Shown here one piece after another: positions 1 through 6,696 of a DNA stretch of 34,979 nt (the first letter of the stretch is position 1; the number at the start of each line of letters is the position of its first letter). The DNA comes from Emergencia sp. 1XD21-10. GTDB taxonomy: Bacteria; Bacillota; Clostridia; Peptostreptococcales; Anaerovoracaceae. A program made the position numbers and the translations under genes. The notes under the pieces were generated by a model. It worked only from the letters and a program-made list of their open reading frames with translations, was not told the DNA's origin and made no database searches. The stretch covers positions 1 to 34,979 of the forward strand of contig NZ_QWEQ01000030.1 of the NCBI RefSeq assembly GCF_009936045.1, read 5' to 3'.

Positions 1-206
1 ACGTGTGCTGTAGAAATGGTGATTCCTCTTTCTTTTTCTTCTGGTGCCTTATCGATCTGGTCGAATGCTACCTTTTCACCCAGCTGATATCTCTGATACA
101 GGGTGGTTGTGATTGCTGCTGTCAGCGTTGTCTTACCGTGGTCTACGTGACCAATGGTTCCGATATTGATATGCGGTTTGGTTCTCTCAAATTTTGCTTT
201 TGCCAT
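1..206 (-). CDS. tuf: Elongation factor Tu, N-terminal fragment (cut by window edge)
   Basis: EF-Tu is the GTPase that delivers aminoacyl-tRNA to the ribosome. About 68 residues are visible, starting [20 protein letters not shown]; the P-loop GHVDHGKTT and the switch I region ending in [10 protein letters not shown] can be read directly. The rest runs off the window. The start at 206 is preceded by AGGAGG about seven bases upstream. The gene has its own promoter and follows sigH and tRNA-Thr in the direction of transcription, as in other Clostridia where a tuf copy precedes rpmG-secE-nusG (known context, not visible here). Identity is certain; whether this is one of two tuf copies cannot be told. 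Confidence 0.97.
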   Translation of the reverse strand, partial: MAKAKFERTKPHINIGTIGHVDHGKTTLTAAITTTLYQRYQLGEKVAFDQIDKAPEEKERGITISTAH

Positions 207-303
207 TTTTGTTTTCCTCCTAATTGTATAACGTTATTTTTTAGAAAGGCGGACTTGGGCGTCCCCAAATCTGCTTATTGGGTTTTGCTCAAACCTAAAG
301 AAT

Positions 304-332
304 ATTTTAGCATAGTTTTCTGTAGTTTACAA
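304..332 (-). promoter_or_regulatory. tuf promoter (sigma-A type)
   Basis: Read on the minus strand: TTGTAA, a 17-base spacer, then TAAAAT with an upstream TG (extended -10). It lies about 100 bases before the tuf start and just after the terminator of the surface-protein gene, so tuf is transcribed independently. Confidence 0.7.
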
Positions 333-394
333 GTCATTTCCATGGTAAAACTGCGGTAAAACCAAAGCAATCTGCCAATGAATACAGCTGCATC

Positions 395-424
395 AAAAAA
401 GGACGTTTTACATACGTCCTTTTT
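395..424 (-). terminator. Rho-independent terminator after surface-protein gene
   Basis: The stem AAAAAGGACG/CGTCCTTTTT with a nine-base loop is followed on the minus strand by a T run. It separates the 450-2228 gene from tuf. Confidence 0.85.
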
Positions 425-449
425 CACTGTAGCTCTACTTGCGTCTATT

Positions 450-2228
450 CTATTTCCGTTTATAGATTAGTGCTGCACAGCCAGTCCCTGCTGCTGCTAG
501 AATCATCATCCATACTGCCAGCCACAAAAATGCGTCATCTCCGGTCTTTGGTGAACTGTTCTTTACAGTACCGTTGTCATTCTTCTTTTCAGTTTTATTC
601 GGTTTATCAGCCTTTGGAGTATCAGGTTCGTCAATATCAATGCCAGGTGCTAAAGGTACATCCGGCTCATCAATATCCACATCGCCAGGATCGTCTGGAT
701 TTTCTTCTCCCGGATTTGGATCAAGGGGAACATCCGGATCCTCAATTTCTGTCGGCGGCGTTACCGGAATATAGGTACTCCGGTACTGCGCTGTGACGGT
801 CAGATCCTCCTGTACATTGGTAAATTCTTTATCCCATCCCGTAAAGCGGTAGCCGCTGCGCACAGGATCTTCAGGAGCTGCTGCATCCTGACCGGCGAGC
901 ACTTCTTCACTCTTTAAAACGTTGCCGTTATAATCCACAAAGGTTACAGTAAAGCAATCTGTATATCTCGGTGTAACATAAATATCACCCTGACGGAATC
1001 TCAGGCTGGAAGCATCGCTTTCGTCAACCTTTTCAGTACCGCTGTTCACCCACTGCACATCAAAATCATCTTTCTTTGTGGAAAGGGTATAATCCAGTCC
1101 AACTTCCCGCGAATCTAGCTTCGAAGTCTGAATCTGACTCATCGTCTGGTCATACTGATAAGTCTGCAGATTGAGACTTGTAATCTTTTTGCCTTCTACA
1201 TCAAAACGATTTCCTAAAAGTTCTGCAAATCTGATTTCATTATCCTCATGATAATAATCGTATGCAGCAACTCTCACCCACGTACTCTGTGCCGCATCCC
1301 AAACATTTACAGTAAAGAGAGTTGGCTGGTAAAAGATTTCTTTAGAAGACACGTTGTTTCGTCCCACATTAAAAACAATATATCGATTTGAATAATCAGT
1401 TTTATCCGGACTGTCTGTAATTCCCGTTTTAATATATCCGCCCACTTCCATCGGCGCAAAGTTTTCCTGCGCACGTACATAGATTTTCAAATCTGTATTT
1501 TGTTTTGTCAGATAGGTTCTTGAACCTGTCAGTCGGAAAGATTCTGGCTTTACTGTATGCTCATAGCCAAGATAGCCGGTCTTGTAGTTTGCTCTGTGCT
1601 CCACATTGGCAAAACGATAATCCTTCAGATAAGTGGATTCTTTCTCTCCCTGAGGAACCGCCGCCGCAAAAACGAGTACAGGCACAGAATAGTAAGAATC
1701 CTGGGAATCCAATCGTGCACCGACAATCCCTGAGCTTGCGTCAGCCTCGTTTCTTGCTCTGAAAGTCAAAGTACCGATTCCGTTTTCATCTACTGTATAT
1801 TTGTTATCATTGGCAGTCGATCCGACCAGTCTCGGCACCTGCGCAATCCAATTTCCCGATCCGGGCCTACTCTCTCTGTCTGGCAAAGCGGCAGGCAGCA
1901 CATATCCTTCATCTGCCTGCAAGGTCAGTGTAACCTGCAGACCATCAAACTTATAATCAGTAACCTGTACGTTCCATCCATCAAAATGCAGCCGCGCATA
2001 GGTTCCAAAGGTTTTTTCATCTGTGTAATCCGGCGCAATTACATTGTCTCCGTTTAATTCCGCCTCCATTGCATCTACGTAATCATTGTAATTATCTCTT
2101 GTAATTTTTTCATCGGAAATCGAAGGGCTTTCTCCATCCGAAATCTCTGCTGCTGCAAAACTCAGCTGCAGTGACATTGCAATCATGAGTGCCATAATCA
2201 AGCAGCTAAACTTTTTTAATGTTTTCAT
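450..2228 (-). CDS. Secreted surface protein with InlB-type repeat and (S)PKTG sortase signal
   Basis: A 592-residue exported protein, probably anchored to the wall. Residues 1-27 form a signal peptide (KK, a hydrophobic core, then AFAA-like end). The large middle part (about 30-420) I do not recognise. Residues about 425-483 match the InlB B-repeat/Listeria-Bacteroides repeat (VTFVDYNGN ... GYRFTGWDKEF ... VTAQY). A proline/aspartate-rich spacer follows, with repeated DIDEPDVPLAPG-like units. The C-terminus has SPKTG at 559-563, a hydrophobic helix and the tail YKRK. SPKTG resembles the (S/P)PxTG signal used by some clostridial sortases. No sortase gene is in the window. Adhesion or surface display is inferred; the ligand is unknown. 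The start has a good AGGAGAAAGGAAG site. Confidence 0.8.
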   Translation of the reverse strand: MKTLKKFSCLIMALMIAMSLQLSFAAAEISDGESPSISDEKITRDNYNDYVDAMEAELNGDNVIAPDYTDEKTFGTYARLHFDGWNVQVTDYKFDGLQVTLTLQADEGYVLPAALPDRESRPGSGNWIAQVPRLVGSTANDNKYTVDENGIGTLTFRARNEADASSGIVGARLDSQDSYYSVPVLVFAAAVPQGEKESTYLKDYRFANVEHRANYKTGYLGYEHTVKPESFRLTGSRTYLTKQNTDLKIYVRAQENFAPMEVGGYIKTGITDSPDKTDYSNRYIVFNVGRNNVSSKEIFYQPTLFTVNVWDAAQSTWVRVAAYDYYHEDNEIRFAELLGNRFDVEGKKITSLNLQTYQYDQTMSQIQTSKLDSREVGLDYTLSTKKDDFDVQWVNSGTEKVDESDASSLRFRQGDIYVTPRYTDCFTVTFVDYNGNVLKSEEVLAGQDAAAPEDPVRSGYRFTGWDKEFTNVQEDLTVTAQYRSTYIPVTPPTEIEDPDVPLDPNPGEENPDDPGDVDIDEPDVPLAPGIDIDEPDTPKADKPNKTEKKNDNGTVKNSSPKTGDDAFLWLAVWMMILAAAGTGCAALIYKRK

Positions 2229-2587
2229 ATTTTCTTCCTTTCTCCTATAAAGCCCTTATTCTTTTCATTGTTGATTTCACTGCAGCCGCAGCACACCGGC
2301 AATTCAACTGCATGAAATTATAATATTAACTCAGTGGACTTATCATATCATGATTTGGGTTAGATTCTTGTTATATTTTGTCACATACTACCAAAAATTT
2401 CAAGTCCTTTAATAAACAAAATATTTCTTTTATCATGCTAACTGCATTTAAGCCGCGCTAAGCCGCGTTTAGGATAGCTTCAAAATATATTTACATTTAT
2501 TTTTGTATTCATTTTTTAGCATTATTTTTTGAATACATACAAATCATATCACAGCGAATACAATTATGTAAAGAAAGGATTTGAATT
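2229..2587. other. Divergent intergenic region with inverted and direct repeats
   Basis: A 359-bp AT-rich spacer between the minus-strand surface gene and the plus-strand RHH gene. It contains a tandem TAAGCCGCG repeat (2449-2457 and 2459-2467, period 10). It also holds an inverted pair TGTATTCA (2504-2511) and TGAATACA (2530-2537), with another GAATACA at 2556-2562. A TATAAT on the minus strand (2317-2322) may be the -10 of the surface gene, but no convincing -35 is seen. No longer reading frame with a ribosome site is present. Confidence 0.5.
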
Positions 2588-2758
2588 ATGGCAAAATTTA
2601 TTCCACAGAAACAAGATAAAGAAGTAATTTCCATACGGCTTACCTCTGACCTATTAAAATCCATCGATGAAAATGCAGGAAAGGCAGACCTAAGCAGAAA
2701 TGAATTCATCAATCAGTGCATCATCTTCGCCCTGCAAAATATAGAATTTGAGAATTAA
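2588..2758 (+). CDS. Small ribbon-helix-helix (Arc/CopG-like) DNA-binding protein
   Basis: A 56-residue basic protein. An N-terminal segment VISIRL can form the beta strand that inserts in the DNA groove. Then LTSDLLKSIDENAG forms helix 1 and LSRNEFINQCIIFALQNI helix 2, the classic RHH layout. The ATG is preceded by AAAGGA at good spacing. Proteins of this family are transcription regulators or antitoxins; no toxin-like partner gene lies next to it, so it is an orphan here. The nearby repeats TGTATTCA/TGAATACA are natural candidates for its operator (inference). Stand-alone, on the opposite strand to its neighbours. Confidence 0.75.
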   Translation: MAKFIPQKQDKEVISIRLTSDLLKSIDENAGKADLSRNEFINQCIIFALQNIEFEN

Positions 2759-2844
2759 ATGAGTACCTGAGAAGTAACAATGAAGCTGAAACCTCGCCCT
2801 TTTCTGATTCTCTGCAATTTACAAGAGGCAATCTTTCATCACAC

Positions 2845-2876
2845 AAAAACAAAAGACGCTGGAATTCCAACGTCTT
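2845..2876 (-). terminator. Terminator after tRNA-Thr
   Basis: On the minus strand the stem GACGTTGG/CCAGCGTC (one G-T pair) with loop AATT is followed by TTTTGTTTTT, directly downstream of the tRNA. Confidence 0.85.
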
Positions 2877-2883
2877 CTATACT

Positions 2884-2960
2884 TGGAGCTGTTGAGCAGA
2901 TTCGAACTGCCGAACCTCTTCCTTACCAAGGAAGTGCTCTACCTACTGAGCTACAACAGC
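2884..2960 (-). tRNA. tRNA-Thr (anticodon GGT)
   Basis: A full cloverleaf can be folded by eye: acceptor GCTGTTG/CAACAGC, D-stem GCTC/GAGC, anticodon stem CTTCC/GGAAG with loop TTGGTAA (anticodon GGT, reads ACC/ACU), T-stem GGCAG/CTGCT with TTCGAAT loop. The discriminator is T and CCA is encoded (2884-2886). It has its own strong promoter and terminator. tRNA genes at this place between sigH and tuf are common in Clostridia. Confidence 0.97.
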
Positions 2961-2976
2961 ATACCAATCGTTCTAT

Positions 2977-3005
2977 ATATTACTATATTTTCGGCTCTTT
3001 GTCAA
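2977..3005 (-). promoter_or_regulatory. tRNA-Thr promoter
   Basis: On the minus strand: perfect TTGACA, 17-base spacer, TAATAT, ending about 17 bases before the tRNA 5' end. A stable-RNA type promoter. Confidence 0.85.
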
Positions 3006-3046
3006 TGGCAAATTTACAAATCTTCACCGCGGTCATGAAAATCGAT

Positions 3047-3108
3047 AAAAAGCGGTTGCGCACAAGGTTTTATGCCTTTGCTACGTATAAAGCCTTTCTT
3101 CCCGCTTT
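3047..3108 (-). terminator. Probable long-stem terminator after sigH
   Basis: On the minus strand AAAGCGG (3108-3102) pairs with CCGCTTT, which runs into TTTTT (3055-3047). An inner helix TAAAGCCTT-like/AAGGTTTTA shortens the loop. It lies just past the sigH stop and before the tRNA promoter. The stem is interrupted, so this is less sure than the others. Confidence 0.5.
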
Positions 3109-3115
3109 CTCCAAT

Positions 3116-3742
3116 TCAATTTTCTAAAAATCGCTGTATCTTTTTCTTGATTCGCTGAATAGCATTGTCCACTGTCTTAGTAGAGCGGTGCAGATGCCCC
3201 GCAATTTCCCTATACTCTTCTCCTTTGAGCATATGGTTCCACACCTTTTTTTCCAGAGGACTAAAAATATCATGCTCGTTGGCTTTCAGAAAATCTACGA
3301 CTTCTCTCATCAGCATCATCGCTTCTGGGTCCGTATCTGCGCTATTTGCCGCAAGTCGCTCTGACAAAGCGGCTGCTTCCCCATTTTCAGCATTCTCCGC
3401 CTGAGAGTTCAGGGACACAGACTCATTGAGAATCTGATGTTTCTGACGATTCGCCGCTTTAATTGCAGTAATAATCTGGCGATTGACGCAAAGCTCCGCA
3501 AAGGTACGAAAAGAAGCTGCCTGGGTCTCGTCATAGTCACGAATCGCTTTAAAAATCCCAATCATACCTTCCTGCACTACATCCTCTATATCACCGCCAG
3601 CAATAAAGTAAGTCTTGGACTTCATCTTGGCAAGTTCTTTATACTTGTCAATGAGATATTCATAAGCAGTACTACTTCCCTCCTGCGCCATTTTTACAAT
3701 GGATTCATCGGTAAGGATATTTAAATCTTTATTATTTTCCAT
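3116..3742 (-). CDS. sigH: RNA polymerase sigma factor SigH (sporulation/stationary phase)
   Basis: A sigma-70 family factor of 208 residues, close to the 218 of Bacillus SigH. Region 2 is at about residues 15-100 (YLIDKYKELAKMKSK ... GGDIEDVVQEGMIGIFKAIRDYD, then SFRTFAELCVNRQIITAIK). Region 4 is the helix-turn-helix near the end (FSPLEKKVWNHMLKGEEYREIAGHL ... STKTVDNAIQRIKKKI). The linker (about 105-140) is longer and more acidic than I would expect. In Bacillus SigH drives spo0A, spo0F and early sporulation genes. I chose the MENNKDLN start because it has an upstream GAGGTG; the reading frame itself extends to 3784. It overlaps rlmB by 11 bases, so translation is probably coupled. Context (rlmB-sigH) fits sigH rather than another sigma factor. 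Confidence 0.92.
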   Translation of the reverse strand: MENNKDLNILTDESIVKMAQEGSSTAYEYLIDKYKELAKMKSKTYFIAGGDIEDVVQEGMIGIFKAIRDYDETQAASFRTFAELCVNRQIITAIKAANRQKHQILNESVSLNSQAENAENGEAAALSERLAANSADTDPEAMMLMREVVDFLKANEHDIFSPLEKKVWNHMLKGEEYREIAGHLHRSTKTVDNAIQRIKKKIQRFLEN

Positions 3743-4625
3743 CTCTCTGTCTGCGCACCTCATATAGCAAAACTGCCGCCGCATTGGAGGCGTTCAAAGA
3801 AGTGATATTTCCAACCATCGGCATGGAAACTGTAAAATCACACTTCTTTTTAACCAGCGGGCTAATGCCAGCCCCCTCACTTCCAATCACGATTGCAAGT
3901 TTTCCGGTTAAATCCTGCTGATAATAGGTCACACCGTCCATATCACAGGCAGCAATCCAGAATCCATCTTCTTTCAGTGCATCAATTGCCTGTCCAATGT
4001 TGGCAACTTTGACACAAGGCATGTACTCGACTGCACCAGCAGAAGATTTTGCTACGGTTTCCGTCAATCCGCAAGAGCGGCGTTTTGGAATAATCACGCC
4101 ATGAGCACCTGCGCACTCGGCACTACGCATGATTGCGCCCAGATTATGCGGATCTTCCAGATTGTCGAGAATCACAATTAAAGGCTGCTCTCCCGCCGCC
4201 TCTGCTTTGGCATAGATATCCTCCATCTCACTATAATGGTAGGCTGAAGCATAGGCAATGACCCCCTGGTGAGGCGCACCGCCGGCAATTCTGTCCAGAG
4301 TCTGTTTATCGCTCTGATAAATGGGAATTGCCTTTTCTTTTGCCATGGCAATAATCTTCGCAATGGAGCCCTCTGCGCCTTTTCCGACCAGAATTTTTTC
4401 CATTTCTCTGTCATTTCTAAGCGCTTCTATCACAGGGTTTCTGCCTAAAATCGCGCCTGCCGGAAGCTCTGCCTGCCAAAACTTTTCTTCACCTTGTCTC
4501 GTTTTAGTTCCCGCAGACTTTGTATTTCTCTCACTTCTGCGGCTTGCCTTCGCTTCCTCTGGCGCTCTGTAGGCTTTGCCCTTGCGGGCGTTAATGGATG
4601 CCCAGTCTCTTTTATTTTTTGCCAT
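3732..4625 (-). CDS. rlmB: 23S rRNA (guanosine-2'-O-)-methyltransferase, SpoU/TrmH family
   Basis: A 297-residue SPOUT-class methyltransferase. After a basic N-terminal tail (about 1-55) comes the substrate-binding domain (GRNPVIEALRNDREMEKILV), then the knotted SAM domain with LIVILDNLEDPHNLGAIMRS, AHGVIIPKRR, KLAIVIGSEGAGIS and SMPMVGNITSLNASNAAAV. These are motifs 1-3 of the SpoU family, including the conserved Asn/Arg and Glu. The family methylates G2251 of 23S rRNA in E. coli. The lysine- and arginine-rich N-terminal tail is extra relative to the enterobacterial enzyme. I chose MAKNKRD because GGAG lies upstream; the start overlaps folA by 14 bases. It stands between folA and sigH, as in the conserved clostridial block. 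Confidence 0.93.
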   Translation of the reverse strand: MAKNKRDWASINARKGKAYRAPEEAKASRRSERNTKSAGTKTRQGEEKFWQAELPAGAILGRNPVIEALRNDREMEKILVGKGAEGSIAKIIAMAKEKAIPIYQSDKQTLDRIAGGAPHQGVIAYASAYHYSEMEDIYAKAEAAGEQPLIVILDNLEDPHNLGAIMRSAECAGAHGVIIPKRRSCGLTETVAKSSAGAVEYMPCVKVANIGQAIDALKEDGFWIAACDMDGVTYYQQDLTGKLAIVIGSEGAGISPLVKKKCDFTVSMPMVGNITSLNASNAAAVLLYEVRRQRDGK

Positions 4626-5115
4626 CTTCTTTTCTCCTATATTCAAAAAACTGGTAACAGATTCCTTTTTCCTCCTGCAGTTCACTTTCCCAAACTACCT
4701 CAAATTCCGGCATTTCATCCAGATTGACAAACCAGGTATCTGCCGGAAATTCCGCGTAAATCTTAGTAATATAGCAGGTGTCACATTTAGGCAAAAAATC
4801 TCTGTAGACCTTTCCACCGCCGATAATCATGACTTCGTCAGAATCCAGGCCTGCCAGCACCGCAGAAAGTTCTTCTTCAGAATGCACCACGGTTACGCCG
4901 GAAGGCGCGTAATCGGCTCTGGTGGAAAGCACAATATTTTCACGGTTTGGAAGCGGTTTGCCGCCGGGCAAACTTTCCAGTGTCGCTCTGCCCATCACCA
5001 CAGTTTTTCCGGTCGTTCTCTCCTTAAAATATTTCAAATCACCTGAAAGGTGACAGAGCAGTCCGCCCTGATTGCCAATGGCCCAGTTTTTGTCTGTCGC
5101 AAGTATCAGTTTCAT
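4612..5115 (-). CDS. folA: Dihydrofolate reductase
   Basis: A 167-residue DHFR that reduces dihydrofolate to tetrahydrofolate with NADPH, needed to recycle the folate oxidised by thymidylate synthase. Visible motifs are ILATDKNWAIGNQGGL, the acidic GDLKYFK (Asp26, the catalytic acid), GKTVVMGRATLESLPGGKPL (cofactor loop), NIVLS, and VMIIGGGKVYRDFL. The conserved Trp22 of the E. coli enzyme is Cys here (LLCHLSGD), and the following Pro is Ser. Related clostridial enzymes also lack this Trp, as far as I recall. The start is preceded by AAGGGAG. It sits 355 bp downstream of thyA, its metabolic partner, across a palindrome array. Confidence 0.95.
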   Translation of the reverse strand: MKLILATDKNWAIGNQGGLLCHLSGDLKYFKERTTGKTVVMGRATLESLPGGKPLPNRENIVLSTRADYAPSGVTVVHSEEELSAVLAGLDSDEVMIIGGGKVYRDFLPKCDTCYITKIYAEFPADTWFVNLDEMPEFEVVWESELQEEKGICYQFFEYRRKEDGKK

Positions 5116-5470
5116 AAAATCTCCCTTCGCCCTAGTGGATGCTATCTTTCGATCGGCAACATTGACAAATTATTCTTTTTCCTAATTTTTTGTCAATGTT
5201 CAGCCGATATTTATCGCGCAAACAACGATATTTTCCTATCAACTTTGACAAAATTGCCAAAACTTTTGTTTTTTGTCAATCCAGGCAATGTTTTCACTCC
5301 AAAACCTTGACAAAATTGACAGATTTCCGATTTCTTGTCAATTTTGTCAAAATTGCATCGAAAACCGCAATATTAGCCGAGATTTTTGCCGATTTATTGA
5401 CAAAACCGCAAAAAATTTCAAAATTTGGCAATGCCATCGCAGCTGAAATACCATAGCTGAATTACCGCAA
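5116..5470. repeat. Array of three TTGACAAAAT palindromes between thyA and folA
   Basis: A 355-bp non-coding gap inside an otherwise tightly packed gene block. TTGACA occurs five times (5162, 5245, 5307, 5316, 5397) and its complement TGTCAA four times (5191, 5274, 5336, 5345). They form three hairpins. The first has arms ATCGGCAACATTGACAAA (5152-5169) and its complement at 5189-5208 with a two-base bulge. The second has TTGACAAAA (5245-5253) with TTTTGTCAA (5271-5279). The third has perfect 15-bp arms 5307-5321 and 5336-5350 around a 14-base loop. No T-run follows in terminator fashion. Function unknown: operators, mRNA processing sites or a repeat family are possible. The two open frames across it look spurious. 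Confidence 0.75.
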
Positions 5471-6301
5471 TTAAATCGCCACAGGGATGTTTTTTACCTG
5501 TGGATTTTTCTGGTAATCTTCGATTATAATGTCGTCCACGGTAAAGTCATAAAAATCCTTTACGTCCGGATTGAGTCTGAACTTCGGCGCCGGATACTGA
5601 GGTCTTTCGATTAGTTCCTCTACAATCGGCACATGGCGATCGTAAATATGGGCGTCAGCGATAACGTGCACCAGTTCGCCAGGAACCAGTCCGCAAACCT
5701 GCGCCAGCATATGTACCAGTACGGAATACTGCACTACATTCCAATTGTTGGCGGTCAGAATATCCTGCGAACGCTGATTCAAAATAGCGTTCAGTCTATC
5801 TCCCGTCACATTAAAAGTCATACTGTATGCGCACGGCTCCAGTCCCATTTCCATTAAATCATTGAAATTATAAATGTTAGTCATAATCCGTCTGGAGTAC
5901 GGCGTATTGCGAAGCTGCCAAATGACATTGTCCACCTGATCCATCTCGCCTTGGGCAAAGCGATATTTCACACCTAACTGATAGCCATAGGCTTTTCCAA
6001 TAGAGCCGGTTTCATCAGCCCAGGAATCCCAAATATGGCTGTTCAGATCATTTACATTATTTGACTTCTTCTGCCAAATCCACAGCATTTCATCCACCGC
6101 AGACTTGATTGCAGTCGGGCGCAGGGTCAGCGCCGGAAACTCTTCCTGTAAATCATAGCGATTCACTACCCCGAAATTCTTGATGGTGTGCGCGGGAGCA
6201 CCGTCTGCCCATTTTGCACGAACCTGCTGTCCTTCTGTAGAAAAGCCATGGTCTAAAATGCCGCGGCACATATTGACAAATAACACATCTGCTTTACTCA
6301 T
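5471..6301 (-). CDS. thyA: Thymidylate synthase (ThyA type)
   Basis: A 276-residue enzyme converting dUMP to dTMP with methylene-tetrahydrofolate. It resembles the Bacillus subtilis ThyA type: LLWIWQ-like EMLWIWQKKSNNVNDLN, IWDSWADETGSIGKAYGYQLG, MDQVDNVIWQLRNTPYSRR, the catalytic Cys157 in LEPCAYSMTFNV, NQRSQDI, NVVQYSVLVHMLAQVCGL, and VKDFYDFTVDDI. The residue after the catalytic Cys is Ala rather than the usual His/Val. The start ATGAG overlaps the mrnC stop (8 bases), with GAAGGAG upstream. In many Clostridia the flavin-dependent ThyX occupies this place next to mrnC; here it is the folate-oxidising ThyA, which fits the presence of folA downstream. Confidence 0.93.
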   Translation of the reverse strand: MSKADVLFVNMCRGILDHGFSTEGQQVRAKWADGAPAHTIKNFGVVNRYDLQEEFPALTLRPTAIKSAVDEMLWIWQKKSNNVNDLNSHIWDSWADETGSIGKAYGYQLGVKYRFAQGEMDQVDNVIWQLRNTPYSRRIMTNIYNFNDLMEMGLEPCAYSMTFNVTGDRLNAILNQRSQDILTANNWNVVQYSVLVHMLAQVCGLVPGELVHVIADAHIYDRHVPIVEELIERPQYPAPKFRLNPDVKDFYDFTVDDIIIEDYQKNPQVKNIPVAI

Positions 6302-6695
6302 TCTTATCTCCTTCTATTCTGCCCACGGCTTCCTTTACTATTTCTGTCATGCGTTCATCCTGTCCATCCAGATATAGATATCCGATTAAAGCCTCAAAAG
6401 CCGTCGCCAGCTTATACGCCACCGGTCCTGCGCTTCTGGATTTTGATACGCTTTTGTGATTTCTGGCACGCTTTACAATCGCAGTTTCCTCTTCTGTGAG
6501 AAAGTCCCTCATCAAGGATTTTATAGCTTTTGCCTGCGCCTCCGCTCGCACATAAGTCACCGCCATCTTATGCAGCATGTCCGCATTTTTCTGACCGCTT
6601 TCCATCACATGTTTTCTTATAAATACTTCATAAACGGCATCGCCTATAAAAGCCAATGCCGTTGTGTTTATTTCCCTTGGATTGAATTGTTCCAT
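6294..6695 (-). CDS. mrnC: Mini-ribonuclease III
   Basis: A 133-residue RNase III catalytic domain without the dsRNA-binding domain, matching Mini-III of Bacillus, which matures 23S rRNA ends. Motifs: ALAFIGDAVYEVFIRKHVM (the family signature with the metal-binding Asp), NADMLHKMAVTYVRAEAQA, and FEALIGYLYLDGQDERM with the second acidic pair. It starts one base after the cysS stop with only a weak site (AAAAGAG), so translation is probably coupled to cysS. It overlaps thyA at its end. The cysS-mrnC pair is a standard Firmicute arrangement. Confidence 0.95.
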   Translation of the reverse strand: MEQFNPREINTTALAFIGDAVYEVFIRKHVMESGQKNADMLHKMAVTYVRAEAQAKAIKSLMRDFLTEEETAIVKRARNHKSVSKSRSAGPVAYKLATAFEALIGYLYLDGQDERMTEIVKEAVGRIEGDKNE

Positions 6696-6696
6696 A

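Noticed and set aside
2509-2712. Minus-strand 67-codon open frame opposite the RHH gene
   Set aside because: The plus-strand frame has a ribosome site and a full ribbon-helix-helix pattern; the antisense frame has neither.
3742-3784. Longer sigH start (14 extra residues)
   Set aside because: The extra residues would lie inside rlmB, are not similar to SigH N-termini, and the internal ATG fits the family length.
5050-5456. Two overlapping plus-strand open frames across the thyA-folA gap
   Set aside because: They span the palindrome array, lack ribosome sites and show repeat-driven, low-complexity translations; one runs into folA on the wrong strand.
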